36,686 bases of DNA. Origin: Anaerolineales bacterium. Lineage in GTDB: Bacteria > Chloroflexota > Anaerolineae > Anaerolineales > JABWBV01. Below, piece after piece: positions 7,640 through 15,163 of this stretch. How positions within the stretch are numbered: the stretch's first letter is position 1; every line of letters starts with the position of its first letter. The notes beneath the pieces are model-generated. The model had not been told where the DNA came from, did no database searches, and saw only the letters and a program-made list of their open reading frames with translations. Both the position numbers and the translations under genes were made by a program. The stretch lies in contig JABWBV010000057.1 of NCBI GenBank assembly GCA_013359445.1, positions 1-36,686 of the forward strand, written 5' to 3'.

Positions 7640-10231
7640 GTGAAAATTTCTCGCACCTCGCTCATCTTGACCAGTATTATCCTGACCCTCCTTGCCCTCG
7701 TGGCCCTCGCCCTCGTAGCCCTCGCTACCACGCTCATGCCCTCCGCTCCGTCCGCCCGTGCCCTTTCCGGGGCAACGAATCTCGAACCGACCCCCCCGGC
7801 CCTTGACGCAGACCTTTACGTTGTCCGGGCCTACTACGACAACTACCAAATGGTCAACGACCTCTCCACCTGGACCGAACCCTGGGAAGTGTATTCCGAT
7901 TTGGGGTTTGTTGTCCTGGGGGTGAGCCGGGCGGACCTCAATTTGTTGCAAGTCCTCGGTTTTCGCGTGGAAATTGATGAAGAAATGACCCGCGCCCTCA
8001 CCGAGCCGCGCCCCACCGGACCGGAAACGGGCGTCGGCGGCTACCCCACCATCCCCGGGTACGCCTGTTACCGCACCGTCGAAGGCACATTTATGACCGC
8101 CGAAGACCTGGTCACGAATTACCCCACGCTCGCCCAATGGGTCGATGCGGGGGATTCCTGGGAAAAAACGCAAGATATTAACGTTGGGTACGACATGATG
8201 GTGTTGATTCTCACCAACCAAAACATCCCCGGCCCCAAACCGAAACTGATGATCACCAGCTCCATCCACGCCCGCGAATACACCCCCGCCGAACTCAGCA
8301 CCCGCTTCGCCGAATATCTGATCTCCAACTACGGCACCAACCCCGACGCCACCTGGCTCCTCGATCACCACGAAATCCACCTCATGCTCCACGCCAACCC
8401 CGACGGGCGCAAATGGGCGGAGTCGGGCTACTCCTGGCGCAAAAACACCAACGAAGCCTACTGTGGTTCCACCTCCCCCAACCGTGGCGCAGACCTCAAC
8501 CGCAACTTTTCCTATCTGTGGAACTGTTGTGGCGGCTCCAGCGGCAACCAATGTGACCTCACCTATCGCGGCCCCTCCGCCGCCTCCGAGCCGGAAGTCC
8601 AGGCCATCCAAAACTACCTCCGGGCCATCTTCCCCGACCAACGCGGGTCCGCGGTGGGTGATCCCGCCCCAGCAGATGCCACGGGCGTCTACCTCGACCT
8701 GCACAGTTACAGTCGCCTCGTCCTTTGGCCCTGGGGTGGCTACAACACCCCCACCGCCAACGGCTCCGCTTTTCAAACCCTGGGCCGAAAATTCGCCTAC
8801 TTTAATGCCTACACCCCTGTCCAAAGCTACGAACTTTACCCCACCGATGGCACCACCGTAGACTTCGGCTATGGCGATTTGGGCGTGGCCTCCTTCGTCT
8901 TTGAATTGGGCAACAACTTTTTTGAAAGCTGTTCCTACTTTGAAAGCACCCTGCTCCCCCAAAACCTGAACGCCCTGCTCTACGCCGCCAAAACCGTCCG
9001 CACCCCCTACCTGACCCCACAAGGCCCCGAAGCCCTCAGCCTCACCCTCTCCGACACCAGCGTCCCCCAGGGCACGCCCGTCACCCTCAACGCCACCCTC
9101 AACGACACCCGCTTCAACAACACCCAGGGCAGTGAACCCGTAGACCAGATCGCCGCCGCTGAATATTACCTCGACGTGCCCTCCTGGATCACCACCACCG
9201 TCCCCGTCGCCTATCCGATGAGTCCCGTAGATGGCAATTTCAACACTTCCATCGAAAACGCCACCGCCGTCATCGACACCTCCACGCTTGCCCCCGGCCA
9301 GCACCTCATCTACGTGCGCGGCCAGGACAACGACGCCAACGCCTACTGGGGCCCTCCCACCGCCATCTTCCTCACCATCGAAGCCCCCCTCGCCGAAGAG
9401 ACCCTCACCAAAACCGTCAGCGTCCCCACCGTCCAACCCGGCGAAATCTTCACCTACACCCTCAGCTACCAAATGGAAGTCGCAGGCGCAAACACCTACA
9501 CCCTCACCCTCCGGGATGAACTGCCCGATGGCCTCACCATCCTCACCGACACCATCCTCCTCAACGGCCTCCCCGCCCCGGAACTCTACAACCCCGCCAC
9601 CGATGTCCTCGAAGTGACCCAAACCGGCGCGGTCACCGGGGCCTATGCGTTAAACCTCACCCTGCAAGCCACCGCCGACCCCGCCCTGCCTGGCACAGAA
9701 ATCGCCAACCACTTCACCACCACCCTCACCCTCGACGCCAACCCCGCCACCCAACAAACCTCCAACGTCGCCACCATCACCCTCCTCCCCGCGACCGACC
9801 CCTGGTTGGCCCTGGAAAAAACCGCCAGCGTCCCCTCCACCTCGCCCGGCGGAACCTTCACCTACACCCTCTCCGCCCAGGTCATCCTCACCGGCACCCA
9901 CGCCTATACCCTCACCCTGCTGGACCTCCTCCCCGCCGAGGTCACTGTCCTGACCGAGACTATCCTGCTCGATGGTGTCCCCGCCCCCTGGCTCTATCAC
10001 CCCGCCACCCACGCCATCTCCGCCACCCTCACGGGCAACTTCACCGCCTTCGTTCAGCCAGACATCACCTTCGTAGTCCTTGTCCACCCCTCCGCCCCGC
10101 TGATCCCCCTGACCAACACCCTCACCGGGAGCGCGTGGGTCGATGCCCATCCCGCCCTCTATGGGGGGGACGCCACTGTCCTCGTTCCTGTCTACACCTC
10201 CGTGTACCTGCCCGTCATTTTTAAACCCTAG
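7640..10231 (+). CDS. Secreted M14 zinc carboxypeptidase with DUF11 repeats
   Basis: 863 residues, GTG start with AGGAG 6 nt upstream. A signal peptide spans residues 1-42. The M14 peptidase domain lies at about 85-455. It has the zinc ligands HARE (H and E near 209-212) and the third zinc His in LDLHSYSR (about 354), a substrate-binding LNRNF (about 285), and the catalytic Glu in FVFELGN (about 421). An Ig-like domain follows (about 460-590), then two DUF11-type repeats (about 595-720 and 725-850), each opening with a TVSVPTVQPGE-like strand. The tail VYLPVIFKP resembles the tail of the giant DUF11 protein at the right end. Role: extracellular or surface peptidase trimming C-terminal residues, with stalk domains for display. 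All expected catalytic residues are present. Confidence 0.93.
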   Translation: MKISRTSLILTSIILTLLALVALALVALATTLMPSAPSARALSGATNLEPTPPALDADLYVVRAYYDNYQMVNDLSTWTEPWEVYSDLGFVVLGVSRADLNLLQVLGFRVEIDEEMTRALTEPRPTGPETGVGGYPTIPGYACYRTVEGTFMTAEDLVTNYPTLAQWVDAGDSWEKTQDINVGYDMMVLILTNQNIPGPKPKLMITSSIHAREYTPAELSTRFAEYLISNYGTNPDATWLLDHHEIHLMLHANPDGRKWAESGYSWRKNTNEAYCGSTSPNRGADLNRNFSYLWNCCGGSSGNQCDLTYRGPSAASEPEVQAIQNYLRAIFPDQRGSAVGDPAPADATGVYLDLHSYSRLVLWPWGGYNTPTANGSAFQTLGRKFAYFNAYTPVQSYELYPTDGTTVDFGYGDLGVASFVFELGNNFFESCSYFESTLLPQNLNALLYAAKTVRTPYLTPQGPEALSLTLSDTSVPQGTPVTLNATLNDTRFNNTQGSEPVDQIAAAEYYLDVPSWITTTVPVAYPMSPVDGNFNTSIENATAVIDTSTLAPGQHLIYVRGQDNDANAYWGPPTAIFLTIEAPLAEETLTKTVSVPTVQPGEIFTYTLSYQMEVAGANTYTLTLRDELPDGLTILTDTILLNGLPAPELYNPATDVLEVTQTGAVTGAYALNLTLQATADPALPGTEIANHFTTTLTLDANPATQQTSNVATITLLPATDPWLALEKTASVPSTSPGGTFTYTLSAQVILTGTHAYTLTLLDLLPAEVTVLTETILLDGVPAPWLYHPATHAISATLTGNFTAFVQPDITFVVLVHPSAPLIPLTNTLTGSAWVDAHPALYGGDATVLVPVYTSVYLPVIFKP

Positions 10232-10246
10232 CTCGGAAGGTTCCTC

Positions 10247-11032
10247 ATGCCGCGTCTCCTCATCTTTGAAGACTACGAGTCTCTCAGCCGTGTGGCCGTG
10301 GAAATGCTCGTTTTCCACGCCCGGAACGCCCTTGCCCAACGCGAAACGTTCACCCTCGTCCTCTCCGGGGGGAGCACCCCGCAACGCCTCTTCGAATTCC
10401 TCGCCCGCGCTGAGTACATCGAACAAATCTCATGGCCCCAAACCCACGTCTTTTGGGGCGACGAGCGCTGTGTCCCCCCCGACCAGCCCGGCAGTAACTA
10501 CAAACAAGCCTACGACGCCTTCCTGAGCAAAGTCCCCATCCCCCCGGCCAACATTCATCGCATCCGGGGCGAGCTTCCCCCCGAAACTGCCGCTGAAGAT
10601 TACACCCGGCAGTTGCACGAATTCGCAACACCTGACAGGTCTTCTGCGGTCAACACCGCCGACCTGTCAGGTGCCGTGCCCCGGTTTGACCTTGTCCTGC
10701 TGGGGTTAGGGAATGATGGGCACACCGCCTCCCTCTTCCCCGGCCCGATCACGGAACAGGAATTGTCCGCGTCCGTCATCCCCGTCACCGCCCATTACGA
10801 GGATCGCCCCGCAAACCGCGTCAGCCTCACCCCGCGCGTGTTCAACGCCGCCCGGCAAATCTTCTTCCTCGCCACCGGGGCGAGCAAAGCCGAAACGCTT
10901 CACACCATCCTCAACGCCCCTCTCGACCCCGTGTTATTGCAAACAAACCGCTTCCCCGCCCAACGTATTCAACCGACCGACGGGCAGGTGACGTGGTTTG
11001 TGGATCGGGCGGCCGCGCGGCTGGAACAATAA
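10247..11032 (+). CDS. pgl: 6-phosphogluconolactonase
   Basis: 261 residues. GGAAGG lies 6 nt before the ATG. Family motifs in order: LVLSGGSTPQRLFEFL (about 35-50), THVFWGDERCVPPD (about 66-80), NIHRIRGE, and FDLVLLGLGNDGHTASLFPG (about 147-166). The enzyme hydrolyses 6-phosphogluconolactone in the oxidative pentose phosphate pathway in the cytoplasm. Oddity: the stretch just before FDLVLLG holds about 15 extra residues encoded by a 45-bp segment with a perfect 13-bp inverted repeat at its ends; the insert keeps frame. The gene starts 15 bp after the peptidase stop and is followed 10 bp later by the YdcF-type gene, so the three probably form one transcript. Confidence 0.95.
   Translation: MPRLLIFEDYESLSRVAVEMLVFHARNALAQRETFTLVLSGGSTPQRLFEFLARAEYIEQISWPQTHVFWGDERCVPPDQPGSNYKQAYDAFLSKVPIPPANIHRIRGELPPETAAEDYTRQLHEFATPDRSSAVNTADLSGAVPRFDLVLLGLGNDGHTASLFPGPITEQELSASVIPVTAHYEDRPANRVSLTPRVFNAARQIFFLATGASKAETLHTILNAPLDPVLLQTNRFPAQRIQPTDGQVTWFVDRAAARLEQ
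10629..10673. repeat. 45-bp palindrome-ended insert inside pgl
   Basis: CACCTGACAGGTC at 10629-10641 is exactly repeated in inverse orientation at 10661-10673. The segment is 15 codons long, keeps the frame and lies in a surface-loop position of the lactonase family. Confidence 0.85.
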
Positions 11033-11042
11033 AGGAGGGCGT

Positions 11043-11837
11043 ATGTTCGTCTTTTTCTCCAAGTTGATTCCCTACTTTCTTTACCCGCTCAGTCTCGCCG
11101 CCGTGTTATTGGCGGGTGCGGTCCTGCTCCGTCATCCGAAGTGGCAAAGACGGCTATTGATTGCCGGGGTGCTGTTGATCTGGATTGGCGGAAATGGTTG
11201 GGTGACAGGGGCGTTGTTGAAATCGCTCGAATGGCAGTATCTTCCCTCTGCAGAAATCCCGCAGGCAGACGCGATTGTGATCCTGGGCGGGGGCACACAC
11301 CCCCCCACGTATCCGCGCCCCGGCCCGGAAGTGGACGACGCGGGCGACCGGATGATCTACGGGGCCAGACTCTACCGGGAGGGGAAAGCGCCCGTGGTGT
11401 TGGTCACAGGTGGACGCTTGCCCTGGTCGTTTGCCACAGGGGCGAGTGAGGCGTCCCAGGAAATGGTGGATTTATTGACGTTTATGGGGGTTCCCGAAGA
11501 AGCGATTTTACAGGAGGCCGAGTCGGTCAACACGTATGAAAATGGGGTGTTTACGAAGGAAATCCTCGCGCCGATGGGGATCAACCGGATTTTGCTCGTT
11601 ACGTCGGCGATGCACATGCCCCGCTCCGTGGCGATTTTTGAGAAACTCGGCTTTGAAGTCATCCCGGCCCCGACCGATTTCGTGATCACGGAATTCCCCG
11701 AAGACTTGCCCCTCAGCCAAACCTGGCCGAATTACCTCTTCAGCATTTTCCCCACTGCCGACAACTTAAACAAAACCGCCCTCGCGCTCAAGGAATACAT
11801 CGGGATCGTGGCGTATTGGGCGCGAGGGTGGTTGTGA
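11043..11837 (+). CDS. YdcF/SanA-family (DUF218) membrane protein
   Basis: 264 residues from the ATG at 11043, chosen because GGAGG lies 4 nt upstream. Two N-terminal transmembrane helices (about 5-28 and 36-58) precede a DUF218 domain. That domain has DAIVILGGG (about 77-85), RMIYGARLYREGKAPVVLVTGG (split here as RMIYGARLY then APVVLVTGG), the ESVNTYEN motif and LLVTSAMHMPRS. Known relatives (SanA, ElyC, YdcF) are linked to envelope integrity and bind nucleotide-like ligands, but the biochemical role is unclear. It is last in the peptidase-pgl-ydcF run and is convergent with the deacylase gene. Confidence 0.88.
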   Translation: MFVFFSKLIPYFLYPLSLAAVLLAGAVLLRHPKWQRRLLIAGVLLIWIGGNGWVTGALLKSLEWQYLPSAEIPQADAIVILGGGTHPPTYPRPGPEVDDAGDRMIYGARLYREGKAPVVLVTGGRLPWSFATGASEASQEMVDLLTFMGVPEEAILQEAESVNTYENGVFTKEILAPMGINRILLVTSAMHMPRSVAIFEKLGFEVIPAPTDFVITEFPEDLPLSQTWPNYLFSIFPTADNLNKTALALKEYIGIVAYWARGWL

Positions 11838-11850
11838 GGGAAGGAAATTG

Positions 11851-11923
11851 GGAAGAAGGAATTGGGGAGTAGGAAGTGAAAATTAGGAATTAGCACCAAT
11901 TCCTTCTTCCTTCTTCCTACTCC
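11851..11923. terminator. Interlocking inverted repeats between convergent genes
   Basis: Arm A, 11851-11865, pairs with 11896-11910 (15 bp perfect). Arm B, 11866-11876, pairs with 11913-11923 (11 bp perfect). The order A-B-A'-B' cannot form both stems as simple nested hairpins. It probably ends transcription of both converging genes, although there is no clean T-tract. Confidence 0.55.
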
Positions 11924-13041
11924 TCTTTCTTAAAATAATCCGCCGGGTATGGGGCTACCAACGGATGCTCATCCCGGATGGCGACGTGGAGCACCGTATC
12001 GCCTTCGTAGTGGTAGATGCCCCCTTCGCGGCCCAGAATGAAGCCATCGTGCTCCGCGCGGAGGACGCCTTCCCCGACCGGGCGGCCCCATACGTCTACC
12101 AAGTCCCCCAAAATATCCCCAGTTTGAAAAATATCCCCGGCCTCGACGCGGGAGAGGAAGATGGCGGTGTGCGGAATCCGAACGCTTTCCGTGCGCCGCG
12201 CGCGGTATCCGGGGTGCGTCTGGGGGATGCCGGTGATGGGTTCCATTTCCCCGTCTAACATGCCCGCCCAGCGGAGAACGTTGCGTGTGCCAGCAATGGC
12301 GGCGCGGACGATTGCCGGGTCAGGAGTCAGGCCGGTGCCCAGCTCGACCGTAAAACCGGGGATTTTGCCGACGAGGAGCGCCGAGCCGGAAGTGGAGCGG
12401 TGCAGGTCGAGGTCCACGTAACGTTCGGCAGGGAATTCGACGACAATGGTGTGCCCGTAGGCGTCGAGCATTTCCTGTTGTTTGGCGAGGAGGGCTTCCG
12501 CTTCGGCTTTGTGTTGGTCGGCGTCTTCGTCGGCGCGGAAGAGGACGCGGTCTTGGAAGGAGAAGGAGAGGGAGGCGGTCCACGCGTTGTGGTAGTCAAT
12601 CATAAAGTCGGCGGAGGCGGTGAGTTCGGCGAAGAGGCGTTCGTAGGCGCGTTCGAGGCTGAAAGGGGGGTGTTTTTCGGGGTCTTTCTTTTTGAATGGT
12701 TTGCCGTCCGGCCATAGGCGGTTGGGGTTGATGTCCACATGGTAGGGGACATAGGCCTGGGTGCGGAGGCCCGCGGGGGTGAGGGCGGGGATGGCGACGA
12801 GGGTGCCGCGAAGATGGTTGATCAGTTCCTGGTTGATTAGTTTGTATAAGACAGATGGCCCGGCGTGTTCGGGGCCGTGGATGCCTGCGGTGAGCCAGAG
12901 GGTGGGGCCGTCTTCCTTGCCCTGTGCGAGGATGACAGGGAGAAATTCGGTATGCCCGGTGGGGTGGTCAAAGGCGTCCCAGCGTCCGTATTGGATGGTG
13001 CCGGGGAGGGAGGTGGTGGTGCCGAGGGTGAGGGTTTTCAT
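11917..13041 (-). CDS. Succinylglutamate desuccinylase/aspartoacylase-family hydrolase
   Basis: 374 residues from the ATG at 13041. A longer reading frame up to 13125 only translates repeat DNA and was rejected. Seen: a zinc-binding GIHGPEHAG (HxxE, about residues 54-62), ALTPAGLRTQ and DINPNRLWPDG, a second zinc His in DYHNAW (about 145), VEFPAER, and a C-terminal beta-rich domain with LSRVEAGDIFQTGDILGDL. This is the AstE/AspA branch of the M14 fold, which cleaves N-acyl amino acids or related amides. The substrate cannot be told from sequence. It stands alone between two repeat-rich gaps, convergent with the YdcF-type gene. No Shine-Dalgarno is evident. Confidence 0.88.
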   Translation of the reverse strand: MKTLTLGTTTSLPGTIQYGRWDAFDHPTGHTEFLPVILAQGKEDGPTLWLTAGIHGPEHAGPSVLYKLINQELINHLRGTLVAIPALTPAGLRTQAYVPYHVDINPNRLWPDGKPFKKKDPEKHPPFSLERAYERLFAELTASADFMIDYHNAWTASLSFSFQDRVLFRADEDADQHKAEAEALLAKQQEMLDAYGHTIVVEFPAERYVDLDLHRSTSGSALLVGKIPGFTVELGTGLTPDPAIVRAAIAGTRNVLRWAGMLDGEMEPITGIPQTHPGYRARRTESVRIPHTAIFLSRVEAGDIFQTGDILGDLVDVWGRPVGEGVLRAEHDGFILGREGGIYHYEGDTVLHVAIRDEHPLVAPYPADYFKKEE

Positions 13042-13066
13042 GGGGAATAGTGAATGGTCAATTGTG

Positions 13067-13129
13067 AATTGTGAATGATCAATTGTAAATGAAGCGTCAT
13101 TAAGAATTGACAATTGATCATTCACAATT
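13067..13129. repeat. Inverted repeat with 20-bp perfect arms upstream of the deacylase
   Basis: 13067-13086 is exactly complementary to 13110-13129, with a 23-bp loop. The arms are built from iterated AATTGTGAATGATCAATTG-type words, and a further degenerate copy lies at 13053-13070. It begins 25 bp upstream of the deacylase ATG and creates a spurious N-terminal extension of that frame. Confidence 0.9.
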
Positions 13130-13187
13130 GGGAATTATTTGGGGAGTATACAGGGGAGGGAGGGGAGGTGTAAAGGGGGGAATCCTC

Positions 13188-13217
13188 TTGACACTTCTAC
13201 CCCCCCCCGTGTAGAAT
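13188..13217 (+). promoter_or_regulatory. Sigma70-like promoter with C9 tract in the spacer
   Basis: TTGACA (13188-13193), an 18-bp spacer and TAGAAT (13212-13217). The spacer contains nine consecutive C (13200-13208). One C fewer would give the optimal 17-bp spacing. It points to the lipoprotein gene at 13491, leaving a leader of about 265 nt in which no gene is recognised. Confidence 0.65.
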
Positions 13218-13490
13218 GAAAACGCCTGAGCAGGTGGCTGGTGAACCCCCAGTGCGTTCCTTTTTTCTACAATCTAATCCATCCTCAAGGGCTTGTTTCG
13301 GTTTCCGTTGGAAATTGTCAAGCAATTGTCAACTGGATGTCAAGTGCGACCTTGTAAAAGTGTGTAGGATGAGAGCGTATTTCAAAGGAAAGTTTCCTAT
13401 CTCGCTATCCCAAAGGAGGCATATATGAGCTGATGTAAGTTTGGTTCTCTTGTCTTTAGCGTTCAAGAATTTTTCACGAAGGAGTTCAAA

Positions 13491-14027
13491 ATGTTTCTCA
13501 AAATCCTTTTTTCTTTTCGCCGCCAGCATTGGATGTTTGGTGGGTTTGGGTTGATCTTGTGCCTGTTGGGTGCCTGTAACACAACCCAAGGGCCTCTCAA
13601 AATTACGGATATATCCGTGAACCCAGATCCGGTTATTGGAAAAACTGCGACCCTGCATGTCGACATCATGTCTAGTTACGATGAACCCAGTACAACGCTC
13701 CTGATCGGCTTACCCCCTGGCGTGAAGTTGATGAAAGGCGACCTGACCTGGGAAGGCTCGCTAACTGCCAACCAACCCCAAAGCCACGAAATTGCGATTT
13801 GTGTGCTTTATGAAGGGGATTGGCCAGTGTCGATGACCGCAAGTTCATTAGGGGTAGAAGGAGAAAGGCCAGGGAATTTTGCCATAGAAATCCTCCACAT
13901 TATCACCACGACTGACTCAGTCCGGGTTGTACTCGGCAAAGATTACCGTATTGTCCAACCGCCAGGAGGAATGGAAGCGTTTCCAACGCCCTTGCCAGAA
14001 ACCCCTCCCACAGATATATGTCAATAA
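13491..14027 (+). CDS. Hypothetical surface lipoprotein
   Basis: 178 residues. AAGGAG lies 6 nt before the ATG. The N-terminus has basic residues, a hydrophobic helix and a lipobox LLGAC (Cys at about residue 29). The rest is predicted beta-rich: ITDISVNPDPVIGKTATLHVDI resembles the first strands of CARDB/DUF11-like Ig folds (split: ITDISVNPDPV, then GKTATLHVDI), followed by LLIGLPPGVKL and a Pro/Thr-rich end. No catalytic motif. Inference: an exported, lipid-anchored Ig-like protein facing outwards. It is monocistronic and converges with the winged-helix gene 35 bp downstream. Its likely promoter has a C9 tract, so expression could vary by slippage. Confidence 0.75.
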   Translation: MFLKILFSFRRQHWMFGGFGLILCLLGACNTTQGPLKITDISVNPDPVIGKTATLHVDIMSSYDEPSTTLLIGLPPGVKLMKGDLTWEGSLTANQPQSHEIAICVLYEGDWPVSMTASSLGVEGERPGNFAIEILHIITTTDSVRVVLGKDYRIVQPPGGMEAFPTPLPETPPTDICQ

Positions 14028-14040
14028 CCTCTCTATTTTA

Positions 14041-14060
14041 TCGTTTAGGCAAACGAAAAT
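14041..14060. terminator. Weak hairpin between convergent genes
   Basis: TCGTTT (14041-14046) pairs with AAACGA (14051-14056), flanked by a T-rich run on one side and AAAAT on the other. It is the only candidate terminator in the 35-bp gap and is thermodynamically weak. Confidence 0.3.
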
Positions 14061-14062
14061 GT

Positions 14063-15163
14063 TTATGGCGAATCAATTGGGGCGAGAGCATTCGAGAGCG
14101 CGTCCTGAACACCCTTTGACACCTCCCCAAACATCTCCACCTCCACCTCTCCCCGTTTTTGAATGCTTTTCCACTTCCCCCTCACCTCCCCATCCACCAA
14201 CACCGCCGGGTGAATCATCCCCCCGCCCGGATAAATATGGTGGGCATGTTCGGGGGCAATGATCAGGCTCCGATCCGCGTAACCGAGCAGGTAGGTATCG
14301 TACCGGGGCAGGAGACGGACGACGGGCGGATGATCTTCGAGGGCGTCCACCCAGTCCGTTTGGCTTTTCAGCAGGTAGAGCGTCTTATCCCCCGTCTGCA
14401 CTTCGACGACATCCAACGTCTCCCAGGCGGCGCGGCACTCCCGGAGCGGCAACCCCGCCCAGGCGGCGAAATCTTCCACCGTTGCGGGCGCAAAGGCGGA
14501 CAGATAGCGGTGCGCCAGTTTTTGAACGCTTTCTGCTCCTGCCGGATTGCCCGCTCCTGCCGGATTGCCTGCTCCTGCCGGATTGCCAAATCCGGCAGAC
14601 ACCCAATCCTCTAGCAACACAAACGTATCCTTTTTCCCGCGCGGCGGGCCATAACACACCCACCCCTGCGCCGCCGCCAACCCGATCAGGTGAATACTCG
14701 CCTGCCCCTCCATCGGAATCCCTTTCGCAGACAACGCCTCGACAATTTCCGCCTTCGTCAGCGGGCCGCGTGCCCCCAACACCTCCCGCAACAGACGGAC
14801 GCCGCGTGCCCCGGTTTCTTCATCCAACCCCAAATCCAACCGCCGTTTTCGGTTCCCCCGCACGAACCCCGGCCCAAACAGGGGGAGCATCCACGCGAGG
14901 TCTTCCACCGCGACGAGGTGCAACGTCCCGCGCATCAGCCATGTGCGGACGATGGTGCGGTCTTCGGCCTGGGCGCGGTGAACCTCCTCGGCCGTCAGCC
15001 CCGTGCCGCGCACGCAAATGGACAAACCCCCCGCCTCCACTTCCTGGGTTTGGATACCGCCCAAGGCGGAGACAATTTCAGGGACAGAGGCTTCCGGGCG
15101 CGGGTGGAGGTGTTGGGCGCGCTGGCGAAGTTGGCGGGTTTGGGTGGGGGTGAGGGAGAGCAT
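14063..15163 (-). CDS. Winged-helix DNA-binding domain protein (HTH_42 / YcaQ-like)
   Basis: 366 residues. The N-terminal LGGIQTQEVEAGGLSIC, the RTWLMRGTLHLVAVEDLAW block (about 72-90) and the C-terminal YDTYLLGYADRSLI followed by HPAVLVDGEVRGKW are hallmarks of the HTH_42 family (PF06224). Some members (AlkX, YcaQ) are DNA glycosylases that unhook crosslinks, while others are uncharacterised. Residues about 190-210 are a GNPAGA repeat encoded by three 18-bp tandem copies, an insertion absent from the usual domain plan. The ATG directly follows the mevalonate kinase stop (TAAATG), so it is the third gene of the ubiA-mvk operon. The function in that context is unclear. Confidence 0.85.
   Translation of the reverse strand: MLSLTPTQTRQLRQRAQHLHPRPEASVPEIVSALGGIQTQEVEAGGLSICVRGTGLTAEEVHRAQAEDRTIVRTWLMRGTLHLVAVEDLAWMLPLFGPGFVRGNRKRRLDLGLDEETGARGVRLLREVLGARGPLTKAEIVEALSAKGIPMEGQASIHLIGLAAAQGWVCYGPPRGKKDTFVLLEDWVSAGFGNPAGAGNPAGAGNPAGAESVQKLAHRYLSAFAPATVEDFAAWAGLPLRECRAAWETLDVVEVQTGDKTLYLLKSQTDWVDALEDHPPVVRLLPRYDTYLLGYADRSLIIAPEHAHHIYPGGGMIHPAVLVDGEVRGKWKSIQKRGEVEVEMFGEVSKGVQDALSNALAPIDSP
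14534..14597. repeat. 18-bp tandem repeat x3 ending in a hairpin, inside coding sequence
   Basis: Units 14534-14551, 14552-14569 and 14570-14587 are nearly identical (YGCTCCTGCCGGATTGCC). The last unit forms a perfect 9-bp hairpin, 14576-14584 with 14589-14597 (TGCCGGATT / AATCCGGCA). It encodes GNPAGA repeats in frame. Confidence 0.9.

Noticed and set aside
7622-9622. 666-codon open frame antisense to the M14 peptidase
   Set aside because: Composition is the usual Gly/Val/Glu-rich mirror of a coding strand; the plus-strand frame has all catalytic motifs of M14.
13042-13125. N-terminal extension of the deacylase
   Set aside because: The extra residues are translated from iterated AATTGTGAATG words of a palindromic repeat; the family start fits the ATG at 13041.
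13216-13428. 70-codon open frame in the leader of the surface lipoprotein
   Set aside because: Its ATG overlaps the predicted -10 and it has no Shine-Dalgarno or protein-like pattern.
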